From JBFXAM01 sp050184295 (GTDB lineage: Bacteria > Planctomycetota > Phycisphaerae > UBA1845 > Fen-1342), in assembly GCA_050184295.1 (NCBI GenBank), contig JBFXAM010000013.1, positions 1 through 57,320 on the forward strand: a stretch of DNA of 57,320 nucleotides, read 5' to 3'. A program made the position numbers and the translations under genes. Below, piece by piece: positions 32,258 to 39,703 of the stretch. Numbering within the stretch: the first letter of the stretch is position 1; every line of letters begins with the position of its first letter. The notes beneath the pieces were generated by a model. The model was not told where the DNA came from. It saw only the letters and a program-made list of their open reading frames with translations, and ran no database searches.

Positions 32258-32454
32258 TAGCCACGGGTGGAGCGGCGGAACGCCGCGGAACCCGTGGATT
32301 GATTCGGCGCGTCGCTTCCGCCCCGGCAGGGGCGGAGGGACTCTCGAATGTGAAGTGTGCGTACGCAGTTCCTCCGCCCCTGCCGGGGCGGCAAGAACCG
32401 AATCGACTTCGCTTCCACGGGTTTCGGTCGCTTCGCGACCTTCACCCGTGGCTA
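32258..32454. repeat. ~200-bp long inverted repeat with internal palindromes
   Basis: The left arm (32258-32340) and right arm (about 32370-32454) are inverted relative to each other around a spacer of about 30 nt. Outer ends read TAGCCACGGGTG and CACCCGTGGCTA. Each arm carries a CCGCCCC-NNNN-GGGGCGG palindrome (32318-32335 and 32374-32391). The left arm alone also forms a hairpin at 32261-32297 (CCACGGGT / ACCCGTGG). The shape is that of a REP or BIME-like non-autonomous element. Confidence 0.8.
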
Positions 32455-32614
32455 CAGTCCTCGGTCCCTTCGGGACCGAAACGATACAGGCCGCGGGCGC
32501 TTCGGGATCGAAACGTCACAGTCCTCGGTCCCTTCGGGACCGAATCGTCACAGTCCTCGGGCGCTTCGGGATCGAAACGTCACGGTCCTCGGTCCCTCCG
32601 GGACCGAAACGCTC
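32455..32614. repeat. 32-bp tandem repeat, five copies
   Basis: Five direct units at 32455, 32487, 32519, 32551 and 32583. Units 1, 3 and 5 contain CGGTCCCTTCGGGACCG or a near variant, a perfect short palindrome; units 2 and 4 have GGGCGCTTCGGGATCG. The two versions alternate. The array ends 4 nt before the stop codon of the PEP-CTERM gene (32619). Confidence 0.92.
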
Positions 32615-32618
32615 GGAC

Positions 32619-33419
32619 TCACGCACCGTGCTTTGTGATTTCGGCGCGCCACACCCGTCGCCCTCCGAGGCACCACGCCAACCCGCCGCTCGCGAGCAGC
32701 AGGGCGCTGCCCAGCTCGGGCACGCCGATCCATGCGTCGGGGATCGTCGAAGTGCGGCCGAAGTCGTCGGCGCGCACGAGCTCGTCGCCCACGCCGAAGC
32801 GCACGTAAATGATGTACACACCCGGGCATGTCGGGCTGGAGATTCCCGACGGACCGACCTGAAAGCGCACGGCGCTGGTGCCGCCTCTGGGCTCGAAGTC
32901 GAGGTATCCCAGCAGCACTTTCGCCACACCGTCGTCGAAGCCGTCGATGGGCGGCGGAAGTCGCAGTCCGAGACGCGTCACCGCGATGAGGTTGAATGAC
33001 GGGGGCACGAGATCGGAGCCCGTCTCCCAGCGCGAATACTCGAACGGAGAAGTGATATTCAACATCCCGCCACCGACGATCGCCGCCGGGCCGTGGATGA
33101 CCACGTTCAACCCGATACCGTTCCAATAGATCGGATCGACGACGCCCTGTATCCCGGTCGCCCACATCCAGAGCCGCCCGCGCTCGATCGCCGGGTTCGT
33201 CGGCGTCGGCGAGTTGAGCGCGCTGCCTGGTTCGGCCGCGAGATTCGCCGGCAACACGGGGGCGACCCGGCCGGTGCCCGCGAAGGGATCCTCGGCCGAG
33301 AAGAACAACTCCAACAGACATGCGGGTCCCGCGACGGCCGTGCCACCGACGCCGTGAAGCAAGGCCGCGAGAAACACCGCACCCGCCGCGCGCCCGCGCG
33401 CCCGGATCAACGGCGTCAT
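32619..33419 (-). CDS. PEP-CTERM-like exported protein, tandem paralog 3
   Basis: Third gene of a three-paralog operon (266 aa). A signal peptide (GAVFLAALLHGVGGTAVAG) is followed by the shared core: LFFSAEDPFAGTGR, a TNPAIERGRLWMWATG strand, GPAAIVGGGMLNITSP, SRWETGSDLVPPSFNLIAVTR and VLLGYLDFEPRGGTSAVRFQVG. It ends IPDAWIGVPELGSALLL, a hydrophobic stretch and an Arg pair, a PEP-CTERM-type sorting signal with PEL in place of PEP, plus a short extra tail. The ATG at 33419 overlaps the preceding stop as ATGA. Function unknown; it is expected to be sorted to the cell surface by exosortase. Confidence 0.82.
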   Translation of the reverse strand: MTPLIRARGRAAGAVFLAALLHGVGGTAVAGPACLLELFFSAEDPFAGTGRVAPVLPANLAAEPGSALNSPTPTNPAIERGRLWMWATGIQGVVDPIYWNGIGLNVVIHGPAAIVGGGMLNITSPFEYSRWETGSDLVPPSFNLIAVTRLGLRLPPPIDGFDDGVAKVLLGYLDFEPRGGTSAVRFQVGPSGISSPTCPGVYIIYVRFGVGDELVRADDFGRTSTIPDAWIGVPELGSALLLASGGLAWCLGGRRVWRAEITKHGA

Positions 33420-34180
33420 CGTCGGAGCCTCCGACAAGCGGCGTACGCACAGAGCGCAAGCCCGGGCCACCCGCCCGGCTCCGGCACGCCGATCCACGCT
33501 TCGGGGATCGGCGTCGTCTGGCCGAACGCGCTCTCGTCGAGCCAGTCGTCACCGACGCCGAAGTAAATGCGGTAGGTCCACCATGGATGACACTGGCAAT
33601 CAAAGCCGTGATTGCCCACCTGAAACCGCACCGCGCTCGCGCCGGCGTTGGCAGCGAAGTCCATGTACCCCAGCAGCACCATGGATCGACCGTCATCCCA
33701 CCCGTCGTTCGCAGGCGGCAACCGCAACCCAACGCGCGTGACCGAAATGAGATCGAAAGTCGGCGGGGTAAAGTCCGAGCCGGTCTCCCAGCGGCGGTAG
33801 ATCGAGGGCGACGTGATGTTCAGCATCCCGCCGCCCACGATCGTGGCGGGGCCGTTCACCAGGACATTGAACGAGAGCTCACGCCACTCGTGCGGGTCGG
33901 GGTTGCCCAGGTTCCCAGTGCCCCATATCCACAGCCGCCCGAACTCGATCACCGGGTTGGTCACCGGCGGCGTCGGCAACGCGTTTCCCGGCGATCCATC
34001 GACGTTTCCGGGCAAGCTCGGCGTTTCACGACCGATCGGGGTGAGTGGATCTTCCGCCGAAAAGAAAAGTCTCAGCTCTGGAATCTGCGCCCACGTTGAC
34101 GCCACGAACGCGAAGGCCGCTGCCACCGCGACAATTCGCCAGCCGAGTCTGCTCCGAGACGCGCTTGCGTCGCTCGTCAT
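33416..34180 (-). CDS. PEP-CTERM exported protein, tandem paralog 2
   Basis: Second of three adjacent paralogs (254 aa). The signal peptide is around RIVAVAAAFAFVASTWAQ. The core repeats the family signatures LFFSAEDPLTPIGRETP, TNPVIEFGRLWIWGTGNLGNPDPHEW, GPATIVGGGMLNITSPS, RRWETGSDFTPPTFDLISVTRVGLRLPP and VLLGYMDFAANAGASAVRFQVG. The C-terminus is a clear PEP-CTERM signal: IPEAWIGVPEPGG, a hydrophobic segment, and RRLRR. Two Cys (FDCQCH) occur where the other copies vary. The frame is open upstream to 34396, but the signal peptide fixes the start at 34180, overlapping the first paralog by 4 nt. Confidence 0.85.
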   Translation of the reverse strand: MTSDASASRSRLGWRIVAVAAAFAFVASTWAQIPELRLFFSAEDPLTPIGRETPSLPGNVDGSPGNALPTPPVTNPVIEFGRLWIWGTGNLGNPDPHEWRELSFNVLVNGPATIVGGGMLNITSPSIYRRWETGSDFTPPTFDLISVTRVGLRLPPANDGWDDGRSMVLLGYMDFAANAGASAVRFQVGNHGFDCQCHPWWTYRIYFGVGDDWLDESAFGQTTPIPEAWIGVPEPGGWPGLALCAYAACRRLRR

Positions 34181-34947
34181 CGCCGCGCCCTTCGCATCCC
34201 CAGGCAGATTAGCGCTCCGCACGAGGTCGGAGCGATCCCGCCCGGCTCCGGCACGCCGATATACGCATCCGGATGTGCCGAGCGCTGCCCAAAGTCCCAA
34301 CCCCGCAGCCGGTCGTCGCCGACGCCGAATCGCACATACGCGGGCCCCGGGTGTGCACAGTCGGCGTCGATTCCGCTCGATCCGACCTGAAACCACACAG
34401 TGCTGACGCCGCCGTTCGCCTCGAAATCGAGATAGCCGAGCAGGACGCTCGCCACGCCGTCATCCCAGCCGTCGCCGAGCGGCGGCAACTGCACACCCGC
34501 GCGGGTGACCGCGATCAGGTTGAAGCTCGGCGGCGTGAGGTCGGAGCCCGTCTCCCAGCGCCGGAGCGGCGTGGGCGAGGTGATGATGAGCATGCCGCCG
34601 CCGGTGATCGTGGCCGGCCCGTCCGCACTCACAACCAGCGCTAGTTGATCGAAGTTGTGCGGCTCTGGATTGCCGGGTGGCCCCGTCGCCCAGATCCATA
34701 GTCGGCCCGAATCAATTGCGGGGTTGGTGAGCGGCGGCGTGTTGAGCCGGCTGCCGGCCATGCCGACTACGTTGCCCGGCAGAACCGGGGGCGTTCGCCC
34801 GGTGCCCTCGAACGGATCCGCCGCGGAGAAAAACAGCTGAATGAGGCAGTCCGTGCCGCCGTGCGCGGCGGGCGCGCCGCCGAGCAGCAGCGCCGCCGCC
34901 AGCGTCGCGCCCACACGTCCCCGCCGGAGAAGCGCGCCAGTGACCAT
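34177..34947 (-). CDS. PEP-CTERM exported protein, tandem paralog 1
   Basis: First of three adjacent paralogs (256 aa). Signal peptide VGATLAAALLLGGAPAAHG, then LFFSAADPFEGTGRTPPVLPGN, LTNPAIDSGRLWIWATGPPGNPEPHNFD, GPATITGGGMLIITSPTP, RRWETGSDLTPPSFNLIAVTRAGVQLPP and VLLGYLDFEANGGVSTVWFQVG. The end is DAYIGVPEPGG, a short hydrophobic stretch with Cys, and MRRARR. The ATG has GAGG 10 nt upstream and a good promoter (TTGACT / TAGAAG) at 34996-35025. The core is not recognised as a named domain. Tight overlaps mean that the three copies are translated together. Confidence 0.85.
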   Translation of the reverse strand: MVTGALLRRGRVGATLAAALLLGGAPAAHGGTDCLIQLFFSAADPFEGTGRTPPVLPGNVVGMAGSRLNTPPLTNPAIDSGRLWIWATGPPGNPEPHNFDQLALVVSADGPATITGGGMLIITSPTPLRRWETGSDLTPPSFNLIAVTRAGVQLPPLGDGWDDGVASVLLGYLDFEANGGVSTVWFQVGSSGIDADCAHPGPAYVRFGVGDDRLRGWDFGQRSAHPDAYIGVPEPGGIAPTSCGALICLGMRRARR

Positions 34948-34995
34948 GTTCGCACGACCTCGCGCGAATTCGCTCGGAATTGAACTCCGCCATTA

Positions 34996-35025
34996 CTTCT
35001 AGGACGTGGTTTCGGCGACAGTCAA
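34996..35025 (-). promoter_or_regulatory. Probable promoter of the three-paralog PEP-CTERM operon
   Basis: TTGACT (35020-35025) and TAGAAG (34996-35001) are separated by 18 nt on the minus strand. This gives a leader of roughly 40 nt before the ATG at 34947. Confidence 0.5.
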
Positions 35026-35282
35026 ACACCGCCACGCGCGAGCCACGCCGCAGAATCGACCGCGCGACGCACGTGCACGCGCGATGGAACTCGTGGCCGA
35101 CCACTGCGGCTGCCATGCACAACCGTGCGCGCGAGCGGCCGAAGCAAAACCGAGCACGAAGTAACGCCTGGCGCGCGGCGACGTGGGCGTCACGCACCGC
35201 AGCGCATATAGGTGGCGACGCACCGCGTGAAACGCGCGGGGATTAGCGTACGTCCGCGCAAACACTTGACGATCCGAAACAA
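35026..35282. other. Intergenic region without a supported gene
   Basis: Lies between the PEP-CTERM operon promoter and the GTGVSPV hairpin. No coding signal, RNA gene or clear regulatory site was seen. Confidence 0.4.
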
Positions 35283-35367
35283 GGGTGGAACGGGTGTCCC
35301 GCCCGTCGGCTCGGCACAACGACGGACCACGCTCGACAACGCGACGGGCGAGACGCCCGTACCACCC
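35283..35367. repeat. 85-bp imperfect inverted repeat of the GTGVSPV type
   Basis: GGGTGGAACGGGTGTCCCG at the left end pairs with the arm ending GAGACGCCCGTACCACCC at 35367; the 24-nt arms differ at only a few positions. Translated on the minus strand it reads GGTGVSPVALS...GGTPVPPLF, a pattern often mis-annotated as protein in planctomycete genomes. It is most likely a REP-like palindrome. Confidence 0.75.
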
Positions 35368-35445
35368 GGCAAACAACCCGCAGACAACCGACGGAGAACC
35401 GGAAGAGAACCGGCACTCTTCGCGGCATGGATGAAGCAGTCGAGG

Positions 35446-36264
35446 TCACGGCGTTAGCGCGTCGGCGCCGCCGTCGAGAATGTCGGCCATCGTGTACCAC
35501 CGCGGCGCCTTGCCGGCGAGCCAACACGCCGCCCGCAGCGCCCCCGCCGCGAATGTGTCGCGGTTCGACACGCGGTGGCGCAGCGATACGCTTTCCATCG
35601 GGCTGTGAAAGATGATCTCGTGGTCGCCGATCACGTCGCCCATGCGCAGCGCGTGGACGCCGATCTGACCCGCCGGGCGCGTGCCGGTCTGCCCCTCGCG
35701 CCCGTAGACCGCAACATCCGCCGCCCGCACGCCGCGCCCCGCGCACGCCGCCGCCAGCAGCGCCTTGGCGGTTCCGCTGGGCGCGTCGACTTTGTGGCGG
35801 TGGTGTGCCTCGGTGATTTCGATGTCCCAGTCGTTGCCGAGCCGCGCCGCGACTTCGCGCACCAGGCGCATTACGAGGTTCGCGCCGATGCTCATGTTCG
35901 GCGACCACAGCACGGCGCAGCGCTCGGCGGCGCGGCGCAGCGCCGCGGTATGGCGCTCTTCGAGACCCGTTGTGCCGCTGACGAACGCGACGCCGCGCGC
36001 CGCGCACCACTCGGCCCACGCGACCGCGGCGTCGGGACGGCTGAACTCGACGAGCACGTCGGGGGGAGTTTCGCACGCGGCGCCGACCTTCACGCCGAGC
36101 GGCGCGCCCCCGACGAGCGTGCCGGCGTCGACGCCGAGGTGAGCGCTGTCGGGGCGCTCCAGCGCCGCGACGATACGCAACTCGGGGTCCGCCGCCGCCA
36201 GGCGCAGCAGCGCCTGTCCGACGCGTCCGGCGGCCCCGGCCACCGCAAGCCGCACCGGGCTCAT
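35446..36264 (-). CDS. dapB: 4-hydroxy-tetrahydrodipicolinate reductase
   Basis: Catalyses the NAD(P)H-dependent step that makes tetrahydrodipicolinate in the diaminopimelate/lysine pathway. The nucleotide-binding loop is VAGAAGRVGQALL (about 8-20), the VSGTTGL loop lies at 95-101, and the catalytic block EAHHRHKVDAPSGTA (152-166) places H154, H155 and K158 as in the family. The C-terminal SVSLRHRVSNRDTFAAGALRA segment is also typical. Length 272 aa fits. It follows the TPR gene by 55 nt in the same direction. LysA, a later enzyme of the pathway, is at 29879. Confidence 0.95.
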   Translation of the reverse strand: MSPVRLAVAGAAGRVGQALLRLAAADPELRIVAALERPDSAHLGVDAGTLVGGAPLGVKVGAACETPPDVLVEFSRPDAAVAWAEWCAARGVAFVSGTTGLEERHTAALRRAAERCAVLWSPNMSIGANLVMRLVREVAARLGNDWDIEITEAHHRHKVDAPSGTAKALLAAACAGRGVRAADVAVYGREGQTGTRPAGQIGVHALRMGDVIGDHEIIFHSPMESVSLRHRVSNRDTFAAGALRAACWLAGKAPRWYTMADILDGGADALTP

Positions 36265-36319
36265 CGGCGCGTCTCGGCGCCGGAGGCGGTCGTCGTAAGG
36301 CGGGGTGTCGCCCGATTGT

Positions 36320-36628
36320 TCATTCGATCGTCTCCAGCAACGCTTGCATCTCGCCGATGGTGTGCCAGTCGCCGGCGGACTTCGCCGCCTCGATTCCCGC
36401 CGCGAGCGTCGCCCGCGCCTGCTCGTTCTGCCCCGCGCCGATCTCGGCCCGCGCCTGGTGATAATACGCCGCCGAGAATCTCGGATTGAGCTGCGCCGCG
36501 TGCGCGAACGCCGCGCTCGCGTCGCTCCAGCGTTGCAGATGGATCAGTTCGAGCCCGAGACAATAGTGCGTGTCGGGATCCTGCGGCATCGTCCGCACGA
36601 GCTTTTCGAGTTGTTCCAGTCGCGACAT
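36320..36628 (-). CDS. Tetratricopeptide-repeat protein (102 aa)
   Basis: A short, all-helical protein with about two TPR units: DPDTHYCLGLELIHLQRWSDASAAFAHAAQLNP and then FSAAYYHQARAEIGAGQNEQARATLAAGIEAA. No signal peptide or membrane segment. The ATG at 36628 starts MSRLEQLEKLV and leaves out a basic N-terminal stretch that has no support. It sits between the SPOR-like membrane protein and dapB on the same strand. Probably a protein-interaction adaptor; the partner is unknown. Confidence 0.78.
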   Translation of the reverse strand: MSRLEQLEKLVRTMPQDPDTHYCLGLELIHLQRWSDASAAFAHAAQLNPRFSAAYYHQARAEIGAGQNEQARATLAAGIEAAKSAGDWHTIGEMQALLETIE

Positions 36629-36706
36629 GCGAATCTCGGGTCGGAGGCGCACCGCAACGCGCCGGCAGAGGGCCGGCAACCGGCAGCGCCGCATCGGTTC
36701 CGGGTC

Positions 36707-37618
36707 TCAGAACTTGCGCTCGTAACATTGGTCGAACGCGTAGCCGGCGGTGCGCGCGTACTCGCGGCCCAACGCGCGAATCTGCTGCTTCAGTACGTCC
36801 ACGCGCTTCTGCTCCCGCTGCCGTGCTGCCGCGTCCTTCTGATCGAGCAGGAACGGCTCGAGCGCGATCAGCCGAAACTCGCGCGGCGACTCGTCCAGCG
36901 CGACCGCGACGCCGTGCGACTGAAGATACGCGGTCGCGGCCCCGGCGGCCTCGCGCTCCGACGCGCGGAAGTGCTGCACGACCACGTAGTGCCGCCCCTT
37001 CTCCAGCACGAGCGGCGCGCGGGTCGCCGGGGCGGGCGCCACCGCCGGCGCCGGCTCGACGGGCTCCGGCTTTGCGCCCGCGTCCGGCGCGGGACGATCC
37101 TCGGCGGAAGGCGCCGGCGCGCGCGGCGGCAATGACCTCGGCGGATCGCCCGCGGGCGGAGTCGCGCGGCCGCCGCCGCCAGCCAGCGCCGGGACCGCCG
37201 GCGCGGGCGCCGCAGGCGCGATTGACGCGTTTGCATCGCGCAGCGGCGCGGACTGGTTCCGCAGGTAGACGAGCGACTGCCAGATCGCCAGCAATGCGAA
37301 CACCACGACAACCGCGATGACCACGCCGCCCGGCCCGCCGACGTGGCGCAACAGCCGGTTCATCACGACGACCGCCGCCGCGCTCCGCGGACGACCATTC
37401 AGCGGCGGCCCGAGTCGCGGCGCGACGCCGCGCCGGACCGGCTCGCTTTCGCGCTCGGGATTCGACGGTGCGGCGCGCGGCGGCGCCGGGGTCGGCGGCG
37501 GAGATTCCCGAGCCGGCGAGGCATCAGTCCCGGGCGTCGTCGCCACGGGTCGCGCGGACGGCGGCGGATTGCGCTTGACCAGCTCGTACAGCACCGGGCG
37601 CAGTTTGCGCGTCGCCAC
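36707..37618 (-). CDS. Single-pass membrane protein with Pro-rich linker and SPOR-like C-terminal domain
   Basis: A 303-residue protein with this layout: a basic/Pro-rich cytoplasmic part (residues 1-95), one transmembrane helix (GGVVIAVVVVFALLAIWQSLVYL, about 97-119), a long Ala/Pro-rich linker (~125-205), and a C-terminal domain with KGRHYVVVQHFRASEREAAGAATAYLQSHGVAVAL that has the strand-helix pattern of SPOR or related folds, then a final CYERKF. SPOR domains bind denuded septal peptidoglycan; assignment here is only by pattern. It lies upstream of the TPR and dapB genes on the same strand. Confidence 0.6.
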   Translation of the reverse strand: MATRKLRPVLYELVKRNPPPSARPVATTPGTDASPARESPPPTPAPPRAAPSNPERESEPVRRGVAPRLGPPLNGRPRSAAAVVVMNRLLRHVGGPGGVVIAVVVVFALLAIWQSLVYLRNQSAPLRDANASIAPAAPAPAVPALAGGGGRATPPAGDPPRSLPPRAPAPSAEDRPAPDAGAKPEPVEPAPAVAPAPATRAPLVLEKGRHYVVVQHFRASEREAAGAATAYLQSHGVAVALDESPREFRLIALEPFLLDQKDAAARQREQKRVDVLKQQIRALGREYARTAGYAFDQCYERKF

Positions 37619-38109
37619 GAAATCCCTCCGTCCCGTTCACGTTCTCGCCCCGTCGCCCGCGGTGCGCGAACGGCCGTCGTATGCCGTCGCCCAGGCGCGC
37701 GTCGATCGGTCGGCGAGATCAACCGCCGCGACGACCGGACGCGGGCAGCCTGTGCGCGCTTTGTCGCTGCACCATTGTAGTTCGCTTTCGCCCACATGCT
37801 CAACCGATCCCCGTGACCCGCGCCGAACCGAGCGCGCCTTGCACATGGATTGGAGGAACCGAAACCGATGCGACACGCGCGCGACTCGGCGCACGGTGAA
37901 TCCCCACCGCGCCCGGCGGGCTCTCGCCGCTCGCGCCGCGGCGACCGCACGCGGAGTGCGCACCTGAACGTGCCGCGCTTGCCCGATCGAATCATCGCCA
38001 TTGCAATACGCTGGGCGCCTCACTCGCCCGGCGGTCCGCGCCTCCACCCGCGCCGCCGCCGACGACGACGAGTACGCGTACCAGCGGCAGCGCCCCAGGG
38101 AGCCGCGCG
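37619..38109. other. Intergenic region of 491 nt
   Basis: Divergent space between the SPOR-like gene and the thioesterase gene. A GGAGG at 37852-37856 precedes an ATG at 37868 that opens an 81-residue, very basic frame ending at 38113, but the product has no recognisable fold and was not called. No RNA gene was recognised. Confidence 0.35.
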
Positions 38110-38517
38110 ATGAAGCCCGGTCTCGACCCCGGCAAGGCCTTCGAAATACGCGTCCTGGTGACGCCCGAAATGTGTCCGCACTTCGACGGTGTGCTCCACC
38201 ACCCCGTCTACGCCACCTGGACGCTGGTCGAGCACATGGAAGTCGCCGGCCGCAAGCTCCTGCAACCGCACCTCGACGACGACGAGGAAGGCGTCGGTGC
38301 GCACGTGAGCGTCGACCACCGCGCGCCCGCCCCGATCGGCGCGACCGTCCGAGTCCGCGCGGAAGTGACTTCCTGCACCCACCGCCGCCTGACCACGCTC
38401 ATGACCGCGTGGTGCGGCGAGCGCCTCATCGCCGAGGGACGATTTGTGCAGGTGATTCTCTCGAAGGCAAAGCTCGCCGCCCTGTTTCGCGATTGCGACG
38501 TCGGCTTCGGCGGGTGA
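38110..38517 (+). CDS. Hotdog-fold thioesterase, FlK-like
   Basis: A 135-residue protein resembling the fluoroacetyl-CoA thioesterase (FlK) group: TPEMCPHFDGVLHHPVYATWTLVEHMEVAGRKLLQPHLDDDEEGVGAHVSVDHRAPAPIGATVRVRAEV. The Thr-Glu-His region of FlK corresponds roughly to VEHMEVAGR and VDHRAPAPIG. Such proteins usually hydrolyse short acyl-CoAs; a fluoro-substrate is unlikely here. The ATG lies in the sequence GCGCGATGAAG without a strong ribosome site. No operon partner is obvious. Confidence 0.78.
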   Translation: MKPGLDPGKAFEIRVLVTPEMCPHFDGVLHHPVYATWTLVEHMEVAGRKLLQPHLDDDEEGVGAHVSVDHRAPAPIGATVRVRAEVTSCTHRRLTTLMTAWCGERLIAEGRFVQVILSKAKLAALFRDCDVGFGG

Positions 38518-38658
38518 CGCCGCACGAGATTCGCATGGGCGCCAAAGCCCCGCGGACCGGAAGAGATTCTTCTTGCACGCGTCCCGGCGCGGCGCGTAGC
38601 ATCACCTTCATCGGGTGGTGCGCGCCGCCGCCCCGCGCTTCAACCGGAGGTGGAAAAC

Positions 38659-39297
38659 ATGCGTCGCACGCTCCTCGTGATCGGCAGCGCCGCGTTTGTC
38701 GCACAAGCCCACGCCGCGATCATCACGGTAACCGCCGAGGGTGCGGTGGTCTCCAACGCAGTGACCACCGCGCCGCTCGACGCCGTCGGCTCCGGCGACA
38801 GCGCGACGCTGACTTTCCAGGTCGATTCCAACGTGTTTCTAAATGGAGTTCCCGGCGACACGCGCGGCTACGAGATCATTCAGCCGTCGTTCTCGCTCGC
38901 ATTCGACGCGCCGCCGGTTTCGGTCGGATTGTTGAGTCCCTTCCCCGCCGGGCAGACGCCGTATTTCACGCTGGTGGAGGGTTTCCCGGTTTCCGATGGC
39001 TTTTTCGTGTCGACGACGCCGTTTTCCCCCGGCGGCGTGCCGATCTCCCAGAGTCCGCTTCAGATGGACCTTGATCTCGGGTACGTCGGATCGACGCTCG
39101 GCTCGCTCGACATTCTGGACGCGCTGGGAACCTACGACTTCACCGGACTCACGCGCTTCAGCTTCACACTCTGGCAAGTCTCGCCGGACAACGTGCGCCT
39201 GGAGATCGACTTCAGCCGGCTCACGATCATCCCCGAGCCCGGGACGATTGGAGCGCTCGCGCTTCTGGGATTGTTCGCGTTTCGCGTACGCCGCTGA
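38659..39297 (+). CDS. PEP-CTERM exported protein (212 aa)
   Basis: Starts MRRTLLVIGSAAFVAQAHA, a typical signal peptide, and ends IIPEPGTIGALALLGLFAFRVRR, a textbook PEP-CTERM signal (motif, hydrophobic helix, Arg cluster) for exosortase processing. The body is beta-rich with several Gly/Pro turns and a VSPDNVRLEIDFSRL strand; no named domain is recognised. GGAGG at 38646-38650 precedes the ATG at 38659 by 8 nt, ruling out a nearby in-frame GTG at 38650. It is unrelated in sequence to the three tandem PEP-CTERM paralogs at 32.6-34.9 kb. Confidence 0.88.
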   Translation: MRRTLLVIGSAAFVAQAHAAIITVTAEGAVVSNAVTTAPLDAVGSGDSATLTFQVDSNVFLNGVPGDTRGYEIIQPSFSLAFDAPPVSVGLLSPFPAGQTPYFTLVEGFPVSDGFFVSTTPFSPGGVPISQSPLQMDLDLGYVGSTLGSLDILDALGTYDFTGLTRFSFTLWQVSPDNVRLEIDFSRLTIIPEPGTIGALALLGLFAFRVRR

Positions 39298-39490
39298 TCG
39301 TCCCGGTCCCGCGAACGACGCGACACGCGCCGCAGCCAGTAGCGGCGCGCGATCGAGCGGCCGCGCTGCCTTCGCGCTCGGCCGCGAATTGAAAAGAAAA
39401 GCGGGAGCCGGAACACAATCCGTCTGCGGAGTGGCGATTCAAGTTCGCACCGGGTCGGGACGACCGCCGGGTGGGTCGACGCACGGTCCA
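39298..39490. other. Intergenic region before dispersed repeat copy C
   Basis: The first part of a 406-nt gap between two convergent genes. It contains an AATTGAAAAGAAAAGCGGG stretch, but no hairpin typical of a terminator was confirmed. Confidence 0.3.
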
Positions 39491-39588
39491 CGTCGCGATT
39501 GTCGATTGCGCGGCGCACCGCGTCATACACATCCGCGCGGGCCGAAGCGCGCGGCTCAACAGCGCGCTCCGCGTTCGTGGATCACGAT
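39491..39588 (-). repeat. Dispersed ~96-bp repeat, copy C (inverted)
   Basis: Reads as the reverse complement of copies at 19825 and 52239: minus-strand start ATCGTGATCCACGAACGCGG, central GAGCCGCGCGCTTCGGCCC, and a final CGCGTCGCGG-like end. The inner CCGCGCG / CGCGCGG stem is kept. Confidence 0.8.
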
Positions 39589-39703
39589 CCGGTGCAGTGA
39601 TTCAACCGTAGCTGCACGTGTCCATATCGGGGAGCGCCCGCGGGACCCCGGCGCGCCCCGTACCCGGAACCGGAAGTTGTCCGGAGGCGCGCCGCTATCG
39701 GTC

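Noticed and set aside
30203..32260. 685-residue plus-strand frame opposite lysA and running into the repeats
   Set aside because: Antisense to a clear LysA, with a tail that is a translation of the tandem repeat.
32016..32264. 82-residue minus-strand frame with a 17-residue repeat
   Set aside because: It exists only because the repeat unit is 51 nt (a multiple of 3). It lacks a ribosome-binding site and the same DNA is open in other frames.
32455..32614. 32-bp tandem units considered as a CRISPR array
   Set aside because: The units are contiguous with no unique spacers, each contains a short palindrome, and no cas genes are nearby.
35190..35387. 65-residue minus-strand frame with GGTGVSPV and GGTPVPP
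   Set aside because: It is a translation of a palindromic DNA repeat, a known source of spurious gene calls.
37868..38113. 81-residue very basic frame preceded by GGAGG
   Set aside because: Ribosome site is plausible but spacing is long, composition is Arg/Pro-rich without fold, and the end overlaps the thioesterase start.
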